Below are positions 23,240 to 34,800 of a stretch of 64,000 bases of DNA, one piece after another. The notes beneath the pieces are model-generated. The model saw only the letters and a program-made list of their open reading frames with translations. It had not been told where the DNA came from and ran no database searches. The stretch spans positions 255,538 to 319,537 of the forward strand of contig JAAOMT010000128.1 in the NCBI GenBank assembly GCA_016748015.1, read 5' to 3'. The first letter of the stretch is position 1; each line of letters opens with the position of its first letter. Origin of the DNA: Geosiphon pyriformis. Its lineage: Eukaryota; Glomeromycota; Glomeromycetes; Archaeosporales; Geosiphonaceae. Both the position numbers and the translations under genes were made by a program.

Positions 23240-25236
23240 TAATATTACTGTTAACATTTGGGATTAACCCATAATCACATATCAGCAGAATCAGCTTTCA
23301 ATTTCTACATTAATGAAAAAATTGCCTATCTGTTGAGAACATCCGTGAATATTAAATCAGCGAGAGAAACTTTTTACAACAAATTAATTCAAAACACCAG
23401 CCTACCCATAAATCATAATTTTGCTTCCATTATTACTGAGATCAACAAAGAAATTGAACACCACACACAGCAAAGATACCCAATTACTTACACAAGTAAA
23501 GGCAAAGAAAAACCACAAATACCAGCAGTAACATCTCAAAGGATACAACCACCCACTTAGAAGAAAACTAGAGTTGAGTCCCCAAACAACCCATCCTACC
23601 ACTATACTCTTAGAAGTGCCATTAATATATTATCAACAGACATGTCCACATCAAATGTGACATCAGTATTTGGACATTTCCCATTTCAAAGTAAACAAAA
23701 AAAAAAGGATCTACTAGAACCATATGGCGAGTATTTTGAAGGATTTAAATTTTGATCACCAATGCCATCAGGATTTCGATCACCACCATCTCACCCAAAT
23801 TTTGGAATTGCGAATTCTTAGAAAATTACTAAATCGGAAGAAGGACAAAAAGTAGAAGAGGAAAAAAAATCTGAAGATCACGAATTTACTTACCAAAACC
23901 CAATCTTAAAAAACCCAGAAAGTGAAACTCCGAACTTTCAAACCCAGCCCAATTTAGACAATTCAGAAAACGACACTCTGAATATTCAAACTCCACCAAA
24001 TCAGAACAATCCAAACTCCAAAGTAATTAATCAACACTTACCTTCAGTTATCATTATCAATTAACCACCTGTTGAACCAATTGGCCAGCCCATCTAACCA
24101 CAGAACTAACAAAATCAACAACAACCACCAGTACTGTCTCAACAACAACAACAACTTCCACCACCACAGCAACAACAAATGACTTACACATCCATCATGA
24201 AACTCAACAAATTCAATGGTGAAGAAGACGATGTCCAAGTCTGGTTAAATAACGTAGCCAAAGCCATTACAGCCAATAATTGGGATGATACTAGAGTGAT
24301 GCAAGTAATTTCTTACTTTCTCCAGAATATTGCTGATGCATAGTATTAAAGTCTTGCTGTCAAATCCCAAAATTTTAATGGATTCAAAACTGAATTCTTG
24401 TGGTACTTTAGCAACAATAATAGTATCAACAAATTAGCCAATATCTTTACAATAATTAGACAAGGAGACACTGAAGCAGTCACTACCTACTTGGGATGCT
24501 TCCATAGAAATCTATGCCAAATACAAGCCATTCAAGCCAACTATTTTACAGCACCACAGATTTTAAATCAATTTATTAGAGCATTGTGCAGTAGCATCCT
24601 ACAACAAATACGTTCAATGCACCCAGTGAACCTTCTAACCACAGTCACATACACCAGAGATTTTGAAACAGCTGAACTAGAAGCTAATCATGCTCAAGCT
24701 GTGAATCTAGCAATGAATGGATCATCTGAATTGGATTCCAAATTGAAGCAATTCAGTGATTCAATTAATCAGAAATTAGAGGGATACTTAGCTGACAATC
24801 GCACAATTTATCAACCTTCTCAATGGCATAACAATCAGGGAAACGCAAATCATTTCCAAAATCAGTTATATCCATCATCATTATCCAATCAGTTATGGCA
24901 GCCAGAGACGTGCATCTGCCACAACTGTGGTAAACAAGAGCACATTAGAGCCAACTGCCATACTTATAGCAATTCACAATCAGGAAATCAATATAGAAAC
25001 CCCAATTGCCAGTTCCAGATTCCGAACCATTACCCAAATCAAGACCAATACCAATCCACTTACCTGCCTATGACACACCAACCAATTTATCAACTGCCAA
25101 TTCATCAAACTCCAGTTTATCAACTGCAGCCACAAGCAATTTATCAGACACAGTCACAAATAATATATCAACCACAGCCACCAGCAATCTATCAAACACT
25201 CACATTTAAACACCACCAGCAAATCCAGCTCAAATA
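23240..25236 (+). pseudogene. Gypsy-E gag, broken
   Basis: The N-terminal part (23,258-23,560) has AESAFNFYINEKIAYLLR and ASIITEINKEIEHHTQQRYP and is clearly related to the gag of Gypsy-H (63,383-63,775). After stops at Gln and Arg codons, 24,180-25,237 continues with a capsid region (MKLNKFNGEEDDVQVWLNNV at 24,198; YLGCFHRNLCQIQ) and a CCHC knuckle, CHNCGKQEHIRANC, at about 24,912-24,955. A Gln/Tyr/Pro-rich tail follows, with repeats of an IYQxQ type. The stops I examined derive from CAA, CAG, CGA or TGG by one transition. Confidence 0.8.
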
Positions 25237-25489
25237 ACATCAGGGAACCCAAGATTAAGAATCACCCAAAACTGGAGATCGGCAATGGTTGTACATCAAC
25301 CAATTTCCAGCTCTTTCCACCAACAATCAGAATCTCATCAGCAGAATTCGGGTACCAGTCCCACCCAAAACCTGAATTTCCAATACTATTTAAGCCTCTT
25401 GGTAACTTCAGAAGATGCCACATCCAGCAATTAGGGAATTGAATAACAACAACCATCTATCAATAATATTTCACCTGCTACAATTACTG

Positions 25490-25900
25490 AAAATGAATCT
25501 TTGGATGCCATCTTTCTATTCGAACTTGAAGAACTATCAGATATGTTATTATTTAGTGGAGCTACACTTGAAGAGAAACCGATCACTGCCATGTATACAG
25601 ATGCCAAGGTCAATAACCATTCCATCAAATTAATTCTTGACAGTGGTTCAGCAGGCAGCATCATTACATGACAACTCATGGATCAATTAGGTCACCGAGT
25701 TGATTGTGTTGTCAGCACCAAGATTATCACCGCAGATGGAACCACCAAAACCCCAATTGGCAAAATCAATGACTTCCCAATTGAAGTTAATGGCATCATA
25801 GTACCCATCAAAGTTTTAGTAATAGAAGTCACCCAATACCAAGCTTTAGTTGGTAATGACTGGCTATCCAAAACCAACACCATGCTTGATTGAATGACTC
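25490..25900 (+). pseudogene. Gypsy-E aspartic protease
   Basis: The retropepsin motif ILDSGSAGSIIT (about 25,632-25,667) keeps the catalytic Asp. An in-frame TGA follows at an expected Arg codon, then GHRVD, a strand region and ALVGNDWLSKTN (25,845-25,880), the family's second conserved block. Stops before and after prevent a continuous product. Confidence 0.8.
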
Positions 25901-26289
25901 AAGAACTAGTACTCAGCCAGAATAGTCAACACATGCGAGTACCAGCAACATGTGGTCACTTCAAAGCTACCAACACCACAGTACCACTAATTGATCTTGA
26001 AGAAAAAAAACCAAAACCTACCTGGGAAATGTATCAAGTCTTGTGGGCTGACGAAGAACACAACAAGCTGTCACCAATACTCTTATGAGATGACAATGGC
26101 AAAAGAAAACAGAAGAGAACAGAATTTACCTGAAATGCAGACCAAGCTTGGAACACCAACCACGACTTAGAAGAACCACCAATTTGGGAATGGGATAAGA
26201 GAGAAAAAGGAAAAGAAAAAGTAAAGAAAGAGGAGCCACTACCAACTGCCAGTTACACTCCTTATACATACACACCACCACAATTATTG

Positions 26290-27072
26290 AGCTATCATTG
26301 ACCAAAGCTAATATGTATCAATTGCGATAAGAAATTGTCATTAATGGGCGCATGCTGTGGCGACAATGAGGAATACGCAACAGCAACCCAATTCTACTGC
26401 TGTGTGTGCATTCTAGAACACTTTGGAAGACCAAACCGAGTGGAGAAATGGGACAATACACCATGTTTAGCTTGTAAGGAGACACTTTTGGATGGAGGAA
26501 TGTAGAATGACATTCCTGGTTGAGGAGAAACATGTGACACTTTGTGCCAGTACATGATCCTCATCAGTGATTGGGTTAGAAAAGGGACATCCATAAAAGC
26601 CACCTAAAAAAGAACAGTATGATGATTGGACATTTGTCTACATGACAATGATGAAATCTGGAGAATGGCCCTCACCAAAATTCAAGGAGCATTACTTAAA
26701 AAAATCAAAGAAGTCAAGAACAACTCACCAGAACCCTTAGAACTCGATTGGGACAAAGAACCAGTCATAAATCTCCTGAAACCAGAAGAGTTTCATGAAC
26801 ATTATCAAACTTTGGTACCTACAAGAGAAGAACAAGAACAATGTTTGGTCCAAATAAAGACCAGACTATGTGACCACTGTTTAATCCCATGTGATTTCCA
26901 ATATTGTAATGAGTGTGACTTCATTTACAATCGACCACCATGCATAATCTACACAATCCCAGAGGAAAAAAAACCAATCAGCAGCTACATATCGGAATCA
27001 GAATCAATTTTCAATTCTGATTCCAACTCTGACAACTCTGACAACAAAAACACCAGTTCCAGCTTTGTCTAA
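26290..27072 (+). pseudogene. Gypsy-E Cys-rich modules between protease and dUTPase
   Basis: The first module (about 26,310-26,500) reads LICINCDKKL, then GACCG, then FYCCVCILEHFG, then TPCLACKETLLDGGM: four pairs of Cys in CxxC or CC spacing, like a double zinc-binding module. The second (26,865-26,950) reads LCDHCLIPCDFQYCNECDFI, within an open 148-codon frame (26,626-27,072) that ends in a Ser/Asp/Asn-rich acidic linker. I know no standard gypsy domain at this place. Probably structural zinc sites in the Pol polyprotein; function unknown. Trp-to-TGA stops interrupt the first module. Confidence 0.65.
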
Positions 27073-27141
27073 TATAACAAGAACAATGACAATGATTCCA
27101 ACTCAGATTTAAACCCCAATTCAAACTATAAACAATATATT

Positions 27142-28059
27142 GTGCTTCCTGACCTTACCAAGAAACAGAAACTTAAATGGTTTAATGATAATAATGAAGG
27201 TATTATGCCAGAACGTGCACATAATACCAATGCTGGGTTTGATTTGAGGTATCCAGGAAAAGATATCATCAAATTGGAACCACATTCATGCACCTGTATT
27301 GATTTGAAAATAGCACTGGAAATTCCAGCAACAATAATAGTTCAATTAGCATCTAGAAGTAATCTAGTGAAAAAAGGGATAAATATCAGAAGAGGAATAA
27401 TTGATGCAAGATATGTAAAAAATATCATTGTCATGCTACAAAATAACTCAGAAAAAGCCTATATTATAGAGCCAAATAAAAAGATAGCACAGACAATATT
27501 TCTGTCTCTGGTTAAAGTAATTCAATTAATGCCAGTGGGAAACAGAGAAGAATTAGGGATAACAACAAGAGGGATACAAGGATTCAGATCCACAGATAGA
27601 ATAGATGTACCAGTCAATATGGTGGAGGAAAAAATTATTGGCCAAGAAGAAATTATCTCAACTGGTCAAACAATTTCCATTCCATCATATAGCCAATACA
27701 TGTTAGCAATAGAAAGGAGAGAGAAGGAACAAGAACAGATTTTTGAAGCAGAAGCAGCCCTTTGTAAATCAGGAAAAATTGGACTTATCAATCTATACAT
27801 ACCAGTCAAGAGTCATAACCATATCAAAATTTTCATCTACAACAACACCAAAAATGTTGTAGAGATACTGAAAAGAATCACTCTCAGATATTTAACCATA
27901 GAAATTGAAGATCAAGCACTAAGCAGCATTCCAAATTTTTTACAGCTTTGTGGATATGTGGACATTACATCACAAACTGTCTACAGACAAAACAAATGTT
28001 ATTTGTTACAGCCAGAACAATTGGAACAAATGAACATGAGAAATCTAGACTCACTTTAA
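27142..28059 (+). CDS. Gypsy-E dUTPase-like domain of Pol
   Basis: An open stretch of 305 codons. Residues 30-38 (NAGFDLRYP), 70-80 (ASRSNLVKKGI), 84-95 (RGIIDARYVKNI), 113-119 (KKIAQTI) and 143-152 (RGIQGFRSTD) correspond to motifs 1-5 of trimeric dUTPases, which hydrolyse dUTP to dUMP and keep uracil out of DNA. The motif 3 Asp and Tyr, the motif 4 Gln and the motif 5 Phe are kept; the Gly after Tyr in motif 3 and two Gly in motif 5 are replaced, so activity is doubtful in this copy. Residues of about 165-305 form a second beta-rich region leading into reverse transcriptase. The domain lies in frame between protease and RT as part of a polyprotein. Some retroviruses carry a dUTPase in gag-pro-pol; it is unusual in gypsy elements. 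Confidence 0.8.
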   Translation: MLPDLTKKQKLKWFNDNNEGIMPERAHNTNAGFDLRYPGKDIIKLEPHSCTCIDLKIALEIPATIIVQLASRSNLVKKGINIRRGIIDARYVKNIIVMLQNNSEKAYIIEPNKKIAQTIFLSLVKVIQLMPVGNREELGITTRGIQGFRSTDRIDVPVNMVEEKIIGQEEIISTGQTISIPSYSQYMLAIERREKEQEQIFEAEAALCKSGKIGLINLYIPVKSHNHIKIFIYNNTKNVVEILKRITLRYLTIEIEDQALSSIPNFLQLCGYVDITSQTVYRQNKCYLLQPEQLEQMNMRNLDSL

Positions 28060-29430
28060 CAGATGCAACTAAAGATGTTACTCAATAATTTCAATGACAT
28101 TTTTGCCAGTAAAAACGAATTTGGCAGAACTGATATTATCCAGCATCAGATCAAGACTGAAGATACAATACCAATTAAACAGCAAGCATATAGAGTACCA
28201 CCAGCCAGCCATGAAATCATCCATCAAGAGATCAACTGAATGCTTAACAATGGGTTAATTCAGCCATCAATGAACCCATGATTGTCACCAGTAGTACTTG
28301 TCCATAAGAAGAATGGAAAAATCCAATTTTGTGTAGACTACAGGAAACTCAATAATGTAACTCGTGGAGACAGCTATCCAACTTCATGGATACAAGAACT
28401 ATTCGATGCTTTCAGTGGAAACAAATGGTTCTCAATATTAGACTTGGATAGTGGTTACTGACAAGTAGCCATGGATTCAGCTAACAAAGAAAAAACAGCA
28501 TTCACCACAAGAGAGAGAAACTTTGAGTTTGAAGTTATGCCATTCGGCTTAACCAATGCTCTAGCTACATTCCAATGGCTAATGGAAATTGTGTATACCA
28601 GCTTATTGTGAAAATCAGTAGTTGTATACTTAAATGACACCAATGTGTTCTCAAAAACATTCAACAATCATCTATGTCATCTTCAACAAGTGTTCAAAAG
28701 ACTACAATGAGCAGGATTAAAATTGAATGCAACAAAGTGTTTTTTTGACAAAACAGAACTAAAATTCTTGGAACACATAGTTAGCAAAGATGGCATAAAA
28801 ACAGATCCAGAGAAAATAGAGATAGTAAAGAACTTTCCAATACCAACCAATGTAACTGAGCTGAAATCATTCTTGGAATTTACGAGCTATTATAGATGCT
28901 TCATAAAGAACTTTTCAAAGATAGCACAACCATTCAATGATTTTCAAACCAAAAATGCAAAGTATAAATGGACTGAAACCCAGCAAGAAGCATTTGACAT
29001 CTTAAGAAAAAAGCTTATTCAAGCTTTAGTATTGATCTATCCAGATCATAGTAAACTATTCATTATTACTACTGATGCATTAGGTCAAGCATTAAGAGCA
29101 GTACTATCTTAGAGAAGACCAGATGGAAGAGAACATCCAGTTACATATCCCAGCTGAGGTTTAACACCAGCCAAAAAGAACTATGGAACACCAGAACAAG
29201 AACACTTAGCAATATACTGGGCAGTTATAAAATGGAAAGAATACTTGAGTCAGAAGTTTGAGGTGTATATAGATCACAAAGAAATAACATTACTTCAGAA
29301 ACAAAAATTTGGAAATGGCAGACAATCAAGATGGAAAATGGCACTCACACTATATACTTATACCATACATTATAAAAAGAGAAAAGACAATGGAAATACT
29401 GACAGTTTGTTACGAATGAGACAAATCTAA
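28060..29430 (+). pseudogene. Gypsy-E reverse transcriptase and RNase H, inactivated
   Basis: Motifs in order: IIQHQIKTEDT leader, VVLVHKKNGKIQFCVDYRKL, FSILDLDSGY, FEFEVMPFGLTNALATFQ, then the palm box VVVYLNDTNVFSKT (YLDD with the first Asp as Asn), LEHIVSKDGIKTDPEKI, and the RNase H start ITTDALGQALRAVLS at about 29,068-29,110. At least six TGA codons interrupt 28,230-28,710, mostly where Trp is expected. 28,723-29,112 and 29,245-29,430 are the longest open parts. Confidence 0.85.
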
Positions 29431-29639
29431 GAACATTTTAACCCAAAAATATAACAAAACCAAAACAATACTCACGAAAATATAACAAAAGATGAACACA
29501 CAAAAATATCAACAACTTCAACATTATATAGATACTCAACAGTTCAAGGAGAAATTATCTTAACCAGAACAAAAGAAAATCAAACAACAATCCAAATATT
29601 TTATTATTCACCAAAGTATACTTTATCAAAAAAATAGAA

Positions 29640-30535
29640 AAAATTCAGATCAACTAACCAGAGTAATTACAGAACTAGAAAAAGAAACAATACTATTCAA
29701 CATGCACTCAGATCTAGCTGCAAGACATTTTCATAAAGAAGCAACCATGGAAAGAACCAGAAAGAGATACTATTGGCCATCAAGTATCCAGACATTATCC
29801 AATATGTGCAAAATTGTGATGCTTGTCAAAGAAGAAAAGAAACAAGACCCAGCAAACCATTGAGACCAATCAAAGTGGGACAACCATTTGACTGTATTGG
29901 AATCAATTTAGTCAGACCATTAACAATTACCAGCAGAGACAACAAATACATTGCAGTAGCTATGGACTATCTTACTAAATGGCCAGAAAAAAAAGCAATC
30001 CAAAGAGTGGATGCAGAATCCATTGCTGAATTCATCTATTAAGATTTAATTTGTCAACATAGATGTCCAAAAGAACTATTATCAGACCAAGAAACCCATT
30101 TTGTGAATAGAACATTAGCAGAACTAAGCCAAAGATTCGGAATTAAGAGACCACTATCATTACCATACCATCCACAAACCAATGGATTAGTTGAAAGATT
30201 TAATAGAACATTGTGTGAAGCAATAGTGAAACTCAGCCAAGAAAACCAGGATGAATGAGATTTGTTCATACCATCAGTATTATTTGCTTATCGGACAATA
30301 AAACAAAACATCACACAAGCAACACTATTTGAATTAATATATGGTAGAACAGCAACATTATCAGTTAAGATAGAAGTTAACACATATCCAACTGAACTAA
30401 TAACAGAAGAAAATTTCCAAGAGACATTGTTAAGAAAAACATATGACCTAATGGAAACATTAGAAAACAAACAAAGAAGAGCAGCTGATAACATACAAAA
30501 GTCACAAGAGAAACAGAAGGAAAGACATGATAATT
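29640..30535 (+). pseudogene. Gypsy-E integrase, inactivated
   Basis: The zinc end (QNCDACQRRKETRP) lies at about 29,809-29,850. The first catalytic position reads CIGINLVRPL (Asp to Asn). The second Asp is present (PKELLSDQETHFV), and the Glu helix is kept (TNGLVERFNRTL). Stops at about 30,042 and 30,258 break the frame. 30,262-30,537 continues into the helical region before the C-terminal domain. Confidence 0.85.
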
Positions 30536-30537
30536 AA

Positions 30538-31557
30538 CTACCAAACAAACCAGTTGAATTCAAGATTGGAGACAAAGTACTTTTACATCATACCAAAGTG
30601 GAAAAACAATGAAGTGAAAAATTCAACTCCAAATAGAATGGACCATTTTACATAGAAAAAATTCTAGGGAATGGAGCTTACAAATTAAGACTGAATAACA
30701 AAATCTTAACCAAAGCAGCACATGGAGATCAACTGAAACCATACCACAACATCACACCACTATCCACCAGTAATATTCTACAATTAGGAGTACAGAGGAT
30801 ACTAGTCCAACCAGAGGAGATTCCACAAGATCTGGAACCAATTATCATCATTAACAACAACATGTTAAATTAATCCATTAAAAGAATATATAAAAACATA
30901 GTAGACATAACAAGAAATATCAAAAAAATAGAAATTACAGACAATATCCACTCACTAGCACAACAACTCTTTCAATTAATTCAACACCAAGAGATAGAAA
31001 TTACAATTAATCAACAAACCATCCAATATCAAGACACTAGAAAAACAGTGCCACATAGAACACAGAAAAAAACAGAAAATACTGTTGACAAAATCATTGT
31101 GAAAGTAAAATTAGCAATAAAAGAGTTGACAAAAGAGTCACTATACCAAGAGTTGACTAAAGAAACTTGGAATTAGTGGATACAACAATTTCCAAGAAAC
31201 TATTGTTATTTTTACTTGGGACAACACGTGAATATCCAGAATCTATATATGGATAAAACAAAGTGATTATTTGACACAAGAATACTACAACAATTAAAAC
31301 ATTTTGTGGGAAAGAACAACTTATCTACACAGGCCTGAGCCATATACCAAATACACACAGCATTTCAGAATTGACCAGAAATCTTATTCAACAAAACAAT
31401 GGATACAGTTATCAGTAATCAATTAGGAAAGATCACCAATGCTCAATTTGAAAAATTACAGACTCAAATAACACAAGTAATTCTCAAAAATGAAATTCAG
31501 AAAATACTTCAAGAAGGGGAATTAACAGAGTTAGATTTCGATGGAGCTCAATATTAA
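30538..31557 (+). pseudogene. Gypsy-E integrase C-terminus and post-integrase extension
   Basis: 30,540-30,720 encodes a GPF/Y-type module (FKIGDKVLLHH, then NGPFYIEKILGNGAYKLR). After TAA at about 30,872 (one transition from a Gln codon) the same frame continues for about 220 codons of Gln/Ile/Thr-rich helical sequence up to the polypurine tract, broken by four more TGA/TAG codons. As in Gypsy-D, there is coding sequence between integrase and 3' LTR. No domain recognised. Confidence 0.6.
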
Positions 31558-31570
31558 AAGGAGAAAATAA

Positions 31571-32407
31571 TATTACTCATAGAAATATAGGGAATATATA
31601 TTAGCATAGTTATTAACCAATTAGAAGTAGACGTAGTAAAATGTGGAATTTCAGGATTCCTTTCAGAAATTGCAGGATTCCAGGAATTACAAGATTCTTA
31701 CAAGGAATTGCAGGATTCCAGAATCCCAGGATTTCTCTCAAAAAAATTACAGAATTCCAGGAATCCCAGAATTCCTGTTGTGAAGAATTGAAGAATCTCA
31801 ATTATGTATATATAGCAGTAGGATTAAAAGCTAAAAAGACAGACCTTCAAGTTTAGATTTTATCTAGACAACCTTCTAAACACAATAAATAACTATTTGG
31901 TATTTCAAACCTAATTCCACTATTAATACTCTATATTAATAGTAATTGATACTTAAACACACTGGAACAATAGCTTTTGATTATAGCTATTAATGGAATA
32001 CTGATTTGTAAAATCGCCTTGGCTTATTTATGATTTTCTTTTAATTTTTTTTATTTATTTTATTTTGATTTTATTGTTGTGCACTAATTGGTTGAATAAA
32101 GTGCTAGATTATTGACGTCAAGGATTGTCTGGTAAAAGACCCCTGTAAGAGGGTAGGACACATACAGAAGATATGGAATACTTACCAGAGGATTGCTGAC
32201 CATCATGCTGAGAGAAAAATTAACAGAATTGTGATTCTGGAAAGCTACAGATAAAACTACTATTGAATCTCTGTCTATTATACAAAGAACTCAAACAAAA
32301 ACTTTCAAATACAAAACCTTCAAATTAATAACATCAACGCGAATAACTTTTAGTACCAAGTTATGGGTTGTTATTTAATCCAATACCAGAATTAGTTATT
32401 TGTAACA
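31571..32407 (+). repeat. Gypsy-E 3' LTR
   Basis: 837 bp, matching 22,268-23,121, starts TATTAC (one transition from TGTTAC) and ends GTAACA. Preceded by the polypurine tract at 31,555-31,567. Followed directly by LINE-F sequence. Confidence 0.88.
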
Positions 32408-32411
32408 CTGG

Positions 32412-33530
32412 ATTTAAAAAGATCTTTAATTAATAAGAAAATACCCAGATATTGGTATAATTCACTCTTTTTAACAATTGAAATAGGTGAACCATTAATT
32501 AATAGTAAAGCAGTCTTAACACTTTGATTGATGAGAATAGCCTTCATTTTATCATTATTAATTAAGATGTTATTGATCTCAAAAAACTTACTAGCAATGT
32601 TTAAAATATACTGCATAGAAGTCTGACAGCTTTTAACCCAAATTGTATTATCAACAAAGACACCAGCAGCCAAAAAAAAAGTTTTCCTTCCAACTGCCTC
32701 AATCCTGCCAGACTTTGCCACAAATCTAGTATCTATTCTGTATCTACACAAATGTTTATGTTTTTTTACCTCACACAACAATGAATCATAAAAAATCCTC
32801 TACAGGAGTGGAAAAAAGACCTCCCCTTGATCCAGCTTATTATGTACTCTATAATCTTTTGAGAGCCTAAAGTCAGTCATTATCTTGTTAATTCTATCCT
32901 CATAAATGTCACCAAAAAACTGGATGAACTGTTTATACATTTTGATGTGATGCAAGCTTGCTCTTAAATAATGCCAGCTTACCAAATTATAAGTTTTGCA
33001 CATATCTTGTAGTACCAACCAAAGTTCTCTATTCTTTTCTAGAACATCTTCAACAACAGATCCAATTGCAAAAATAGGAGACTAGATAGAAGTACCCTTC
33101 AACACCAAAAAATTATCACCATAAAGAACATTAAATATGCTACAAGCCAAAAATATCCAATCAAAAAAAATCTTAGATAAAATTTTATGTACAGTATTAA
33201 CTAATGTAATAGGCCTAGTATTTGTCAAAACATTATTCTATTCATAAGATTTTGGGATTATTGAAATCTATGCTCTCTTCCAAGCAGCTAGAACTATGCC
33301 CAAACTCAAACACAAATTCAGTAACTTCAAAAAACAGGCCAATATCTTCTCACCACAATGTTTCCAAAATTTATTAGATATCTCAGACAACCTAACTGCT
33401 TTATTGTTTGGCAAGCTATTAACAACCAAAAACAATTCTGCCATATCAATCTCTTTTATTACACCAGAGAAAGCATCATCATCTACATAATCCAAAAGCA
33501 TATATTGGCAAGACCAAAGATCAGACATTT
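32412..33530 (-). pseudogene. LINE-F reverse transcriptase, truncated and inactivated
   Basis: 33,268-33,528 holds the fingers (VVNSLPNNKAVRLSEISNKFW, AAWKRA). 32,800-33,018 and 32,392-32,781 continue to the palm (AGVFVDNTIWVKS, the second Asp replaced by Asn) and the following NNILINNDKMKAILIN block. The frame then stops at the gypsy insertion. Confidence 0.78.
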
Positions 33531-33559
33531 TTGAGAGTACTAAATGCTTTCTTGTTTAC

Positions 33560-34800
33560 TTTTTCATAATTTCATCAACTTTGAGCTTAATTTCTTCAAG
33601 TTTAACCACTAATTCATCATCTACCACCAAGTGATTTAGAACTACTTTGTGAAACAAACGTTCCAAAATGCTTCTTATTATCTACTCTTTGTCAGAACAG
33701 AAATTTTTCATATAATAGTTAATTGTTTTTCTAATGGTCATATTTTTAACAATCTTAGACTTACAATACTTAGATTTTCTGTACTTTTTTTTTACTACTA
33801 ACAAATGCTTAACTAGATCCATTGAGCTTGTATCATTCAGTATTATGCCAACAATCATAGATGCTTTGATCTTATCAATGTCTAACCAGACTTTTATTAA
33901 ACAGTCAAAGTTCAGAAAATTACCAGAATTCCAACATTTCACAATCTTAGCAATAAGCAGCTCTAATTTAAAGAATTTTGAAGATTGTTTATTTCTCAAG
34001 CAATCATATTCACTATACTAAATTTTAGAAAACACCACATTAGCAGCTTTGTATTACAGCTTTTTTTAGCAATTTCCACATTATATTTAAGTTATTATTG
34101 TTTTTTGCACTTTCAAACATGTCTGATTTGATTAACAGTTCAGCAAAAAAATGGTCTTTAAAGTCCAACCATTGAACATTATCTGTATCCTCCAATTTGA
34201 ACTTCTATTGGTTTTGGTTGGCTTGCTTGCAAGTGCTGATAAAATAAATATTCAAAAGTCCACCCAAATTAATTAAAACTGAAACTGACTTGTAATCTGT
34301 ATTAAAAAATCCTGACATATTATTGACTTTGTGTAATATAATTGCAGATGCCAAATTTCTACTTATAAAAACAAAATTGATCACCCTTTCAACACCTCTA
34401 GAATTGCTCTAAGTAGAAGCTTTGGCCAGTAAATGTTCATCAAAAGTGTTAACCAGACCCAAACCCAAACAAAACTTGAAACTTGTACTTTTCTTAGATT
34501 TATTTTCATTAAAGTTACCACCCAAAATCACAAAAGAGCTGGAATTGACAGCTTTAAAAACCATAAAATTGATATTAGCAGCTTGGCCAAAGTGTGTACT
34601 AACCAATACACTAGCATAGAAACCCAAGACTGTAATTAAAAACTTGTTTTTGAACAGAAGATATATAGAAATCAAGTGACCAGAAATCTCTTCAACTTTT
34701 AACACATGCTGAACCAAAAAAATGTCCATAATTATAGCAACACCAGTACCATAAAAACTCACATCCAAACCAGTAGTAAAAATTCAGATTTCATTAAACT
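33560..34800 (-). pseudogene. LINE-F endonuclease and linker, broken
   Basis: 34,409-34,768 shows the endonuclease strands (LGFYASVLVSTHFGQAANIN, VILGGNFNENKSKK, LGLVNTF). 33,682-33,999 is the linker before reverse transcriptase. Several stops interrupt. It corresponds to LINE-B 7,930-9,185. Confidence 0.72.

Larger units (their letters stand above)
22268..32407 (+). mobile_element. Ty3/gypsy LTR retrotransposon with dUTPase (Gypsy-E)
   Basis: LTRs at 22,268-23,121 and 31,571-32,407, primer-binding site at 23,124, gag (about 23,240-25,230), protease (about 25,490-25,900), two Cys-rich modules (26,290-27,000), a dUTPase (27,142-27,620), reverse transcriptase, RNase H, integrase with a GPF/Y-type C-terminus, a further C-terminal extension and a polypurine tract (AAAAGGAGAAAA) just before the 3' LTR. 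The LTR ends are the inverted repeat TGTTAC/GTAACA. No target duplication is visible (CATGT left, CTGGA right). Many in-frame stops; the RT box is YLND. Confidence 0.9.

Noticed and set aside
24044-24238. Minus-strand hydrophobic Leu/Trp-rich frame opposite gag
   Set aside because: It is the complement of the CAACAACCACCA (Gln/Pro) repeat of gag, hence a shadow frame.
25880-31400. Possible use of TGA as a Trp codon in Gypsy-E (recoding or alternative code)
   Set aside because: TGG Trp codons are also common in the same frames, and TAA, TAG and CGA-to-TGA stops occur too. Mutation by C-to-T transitions explains all of them.
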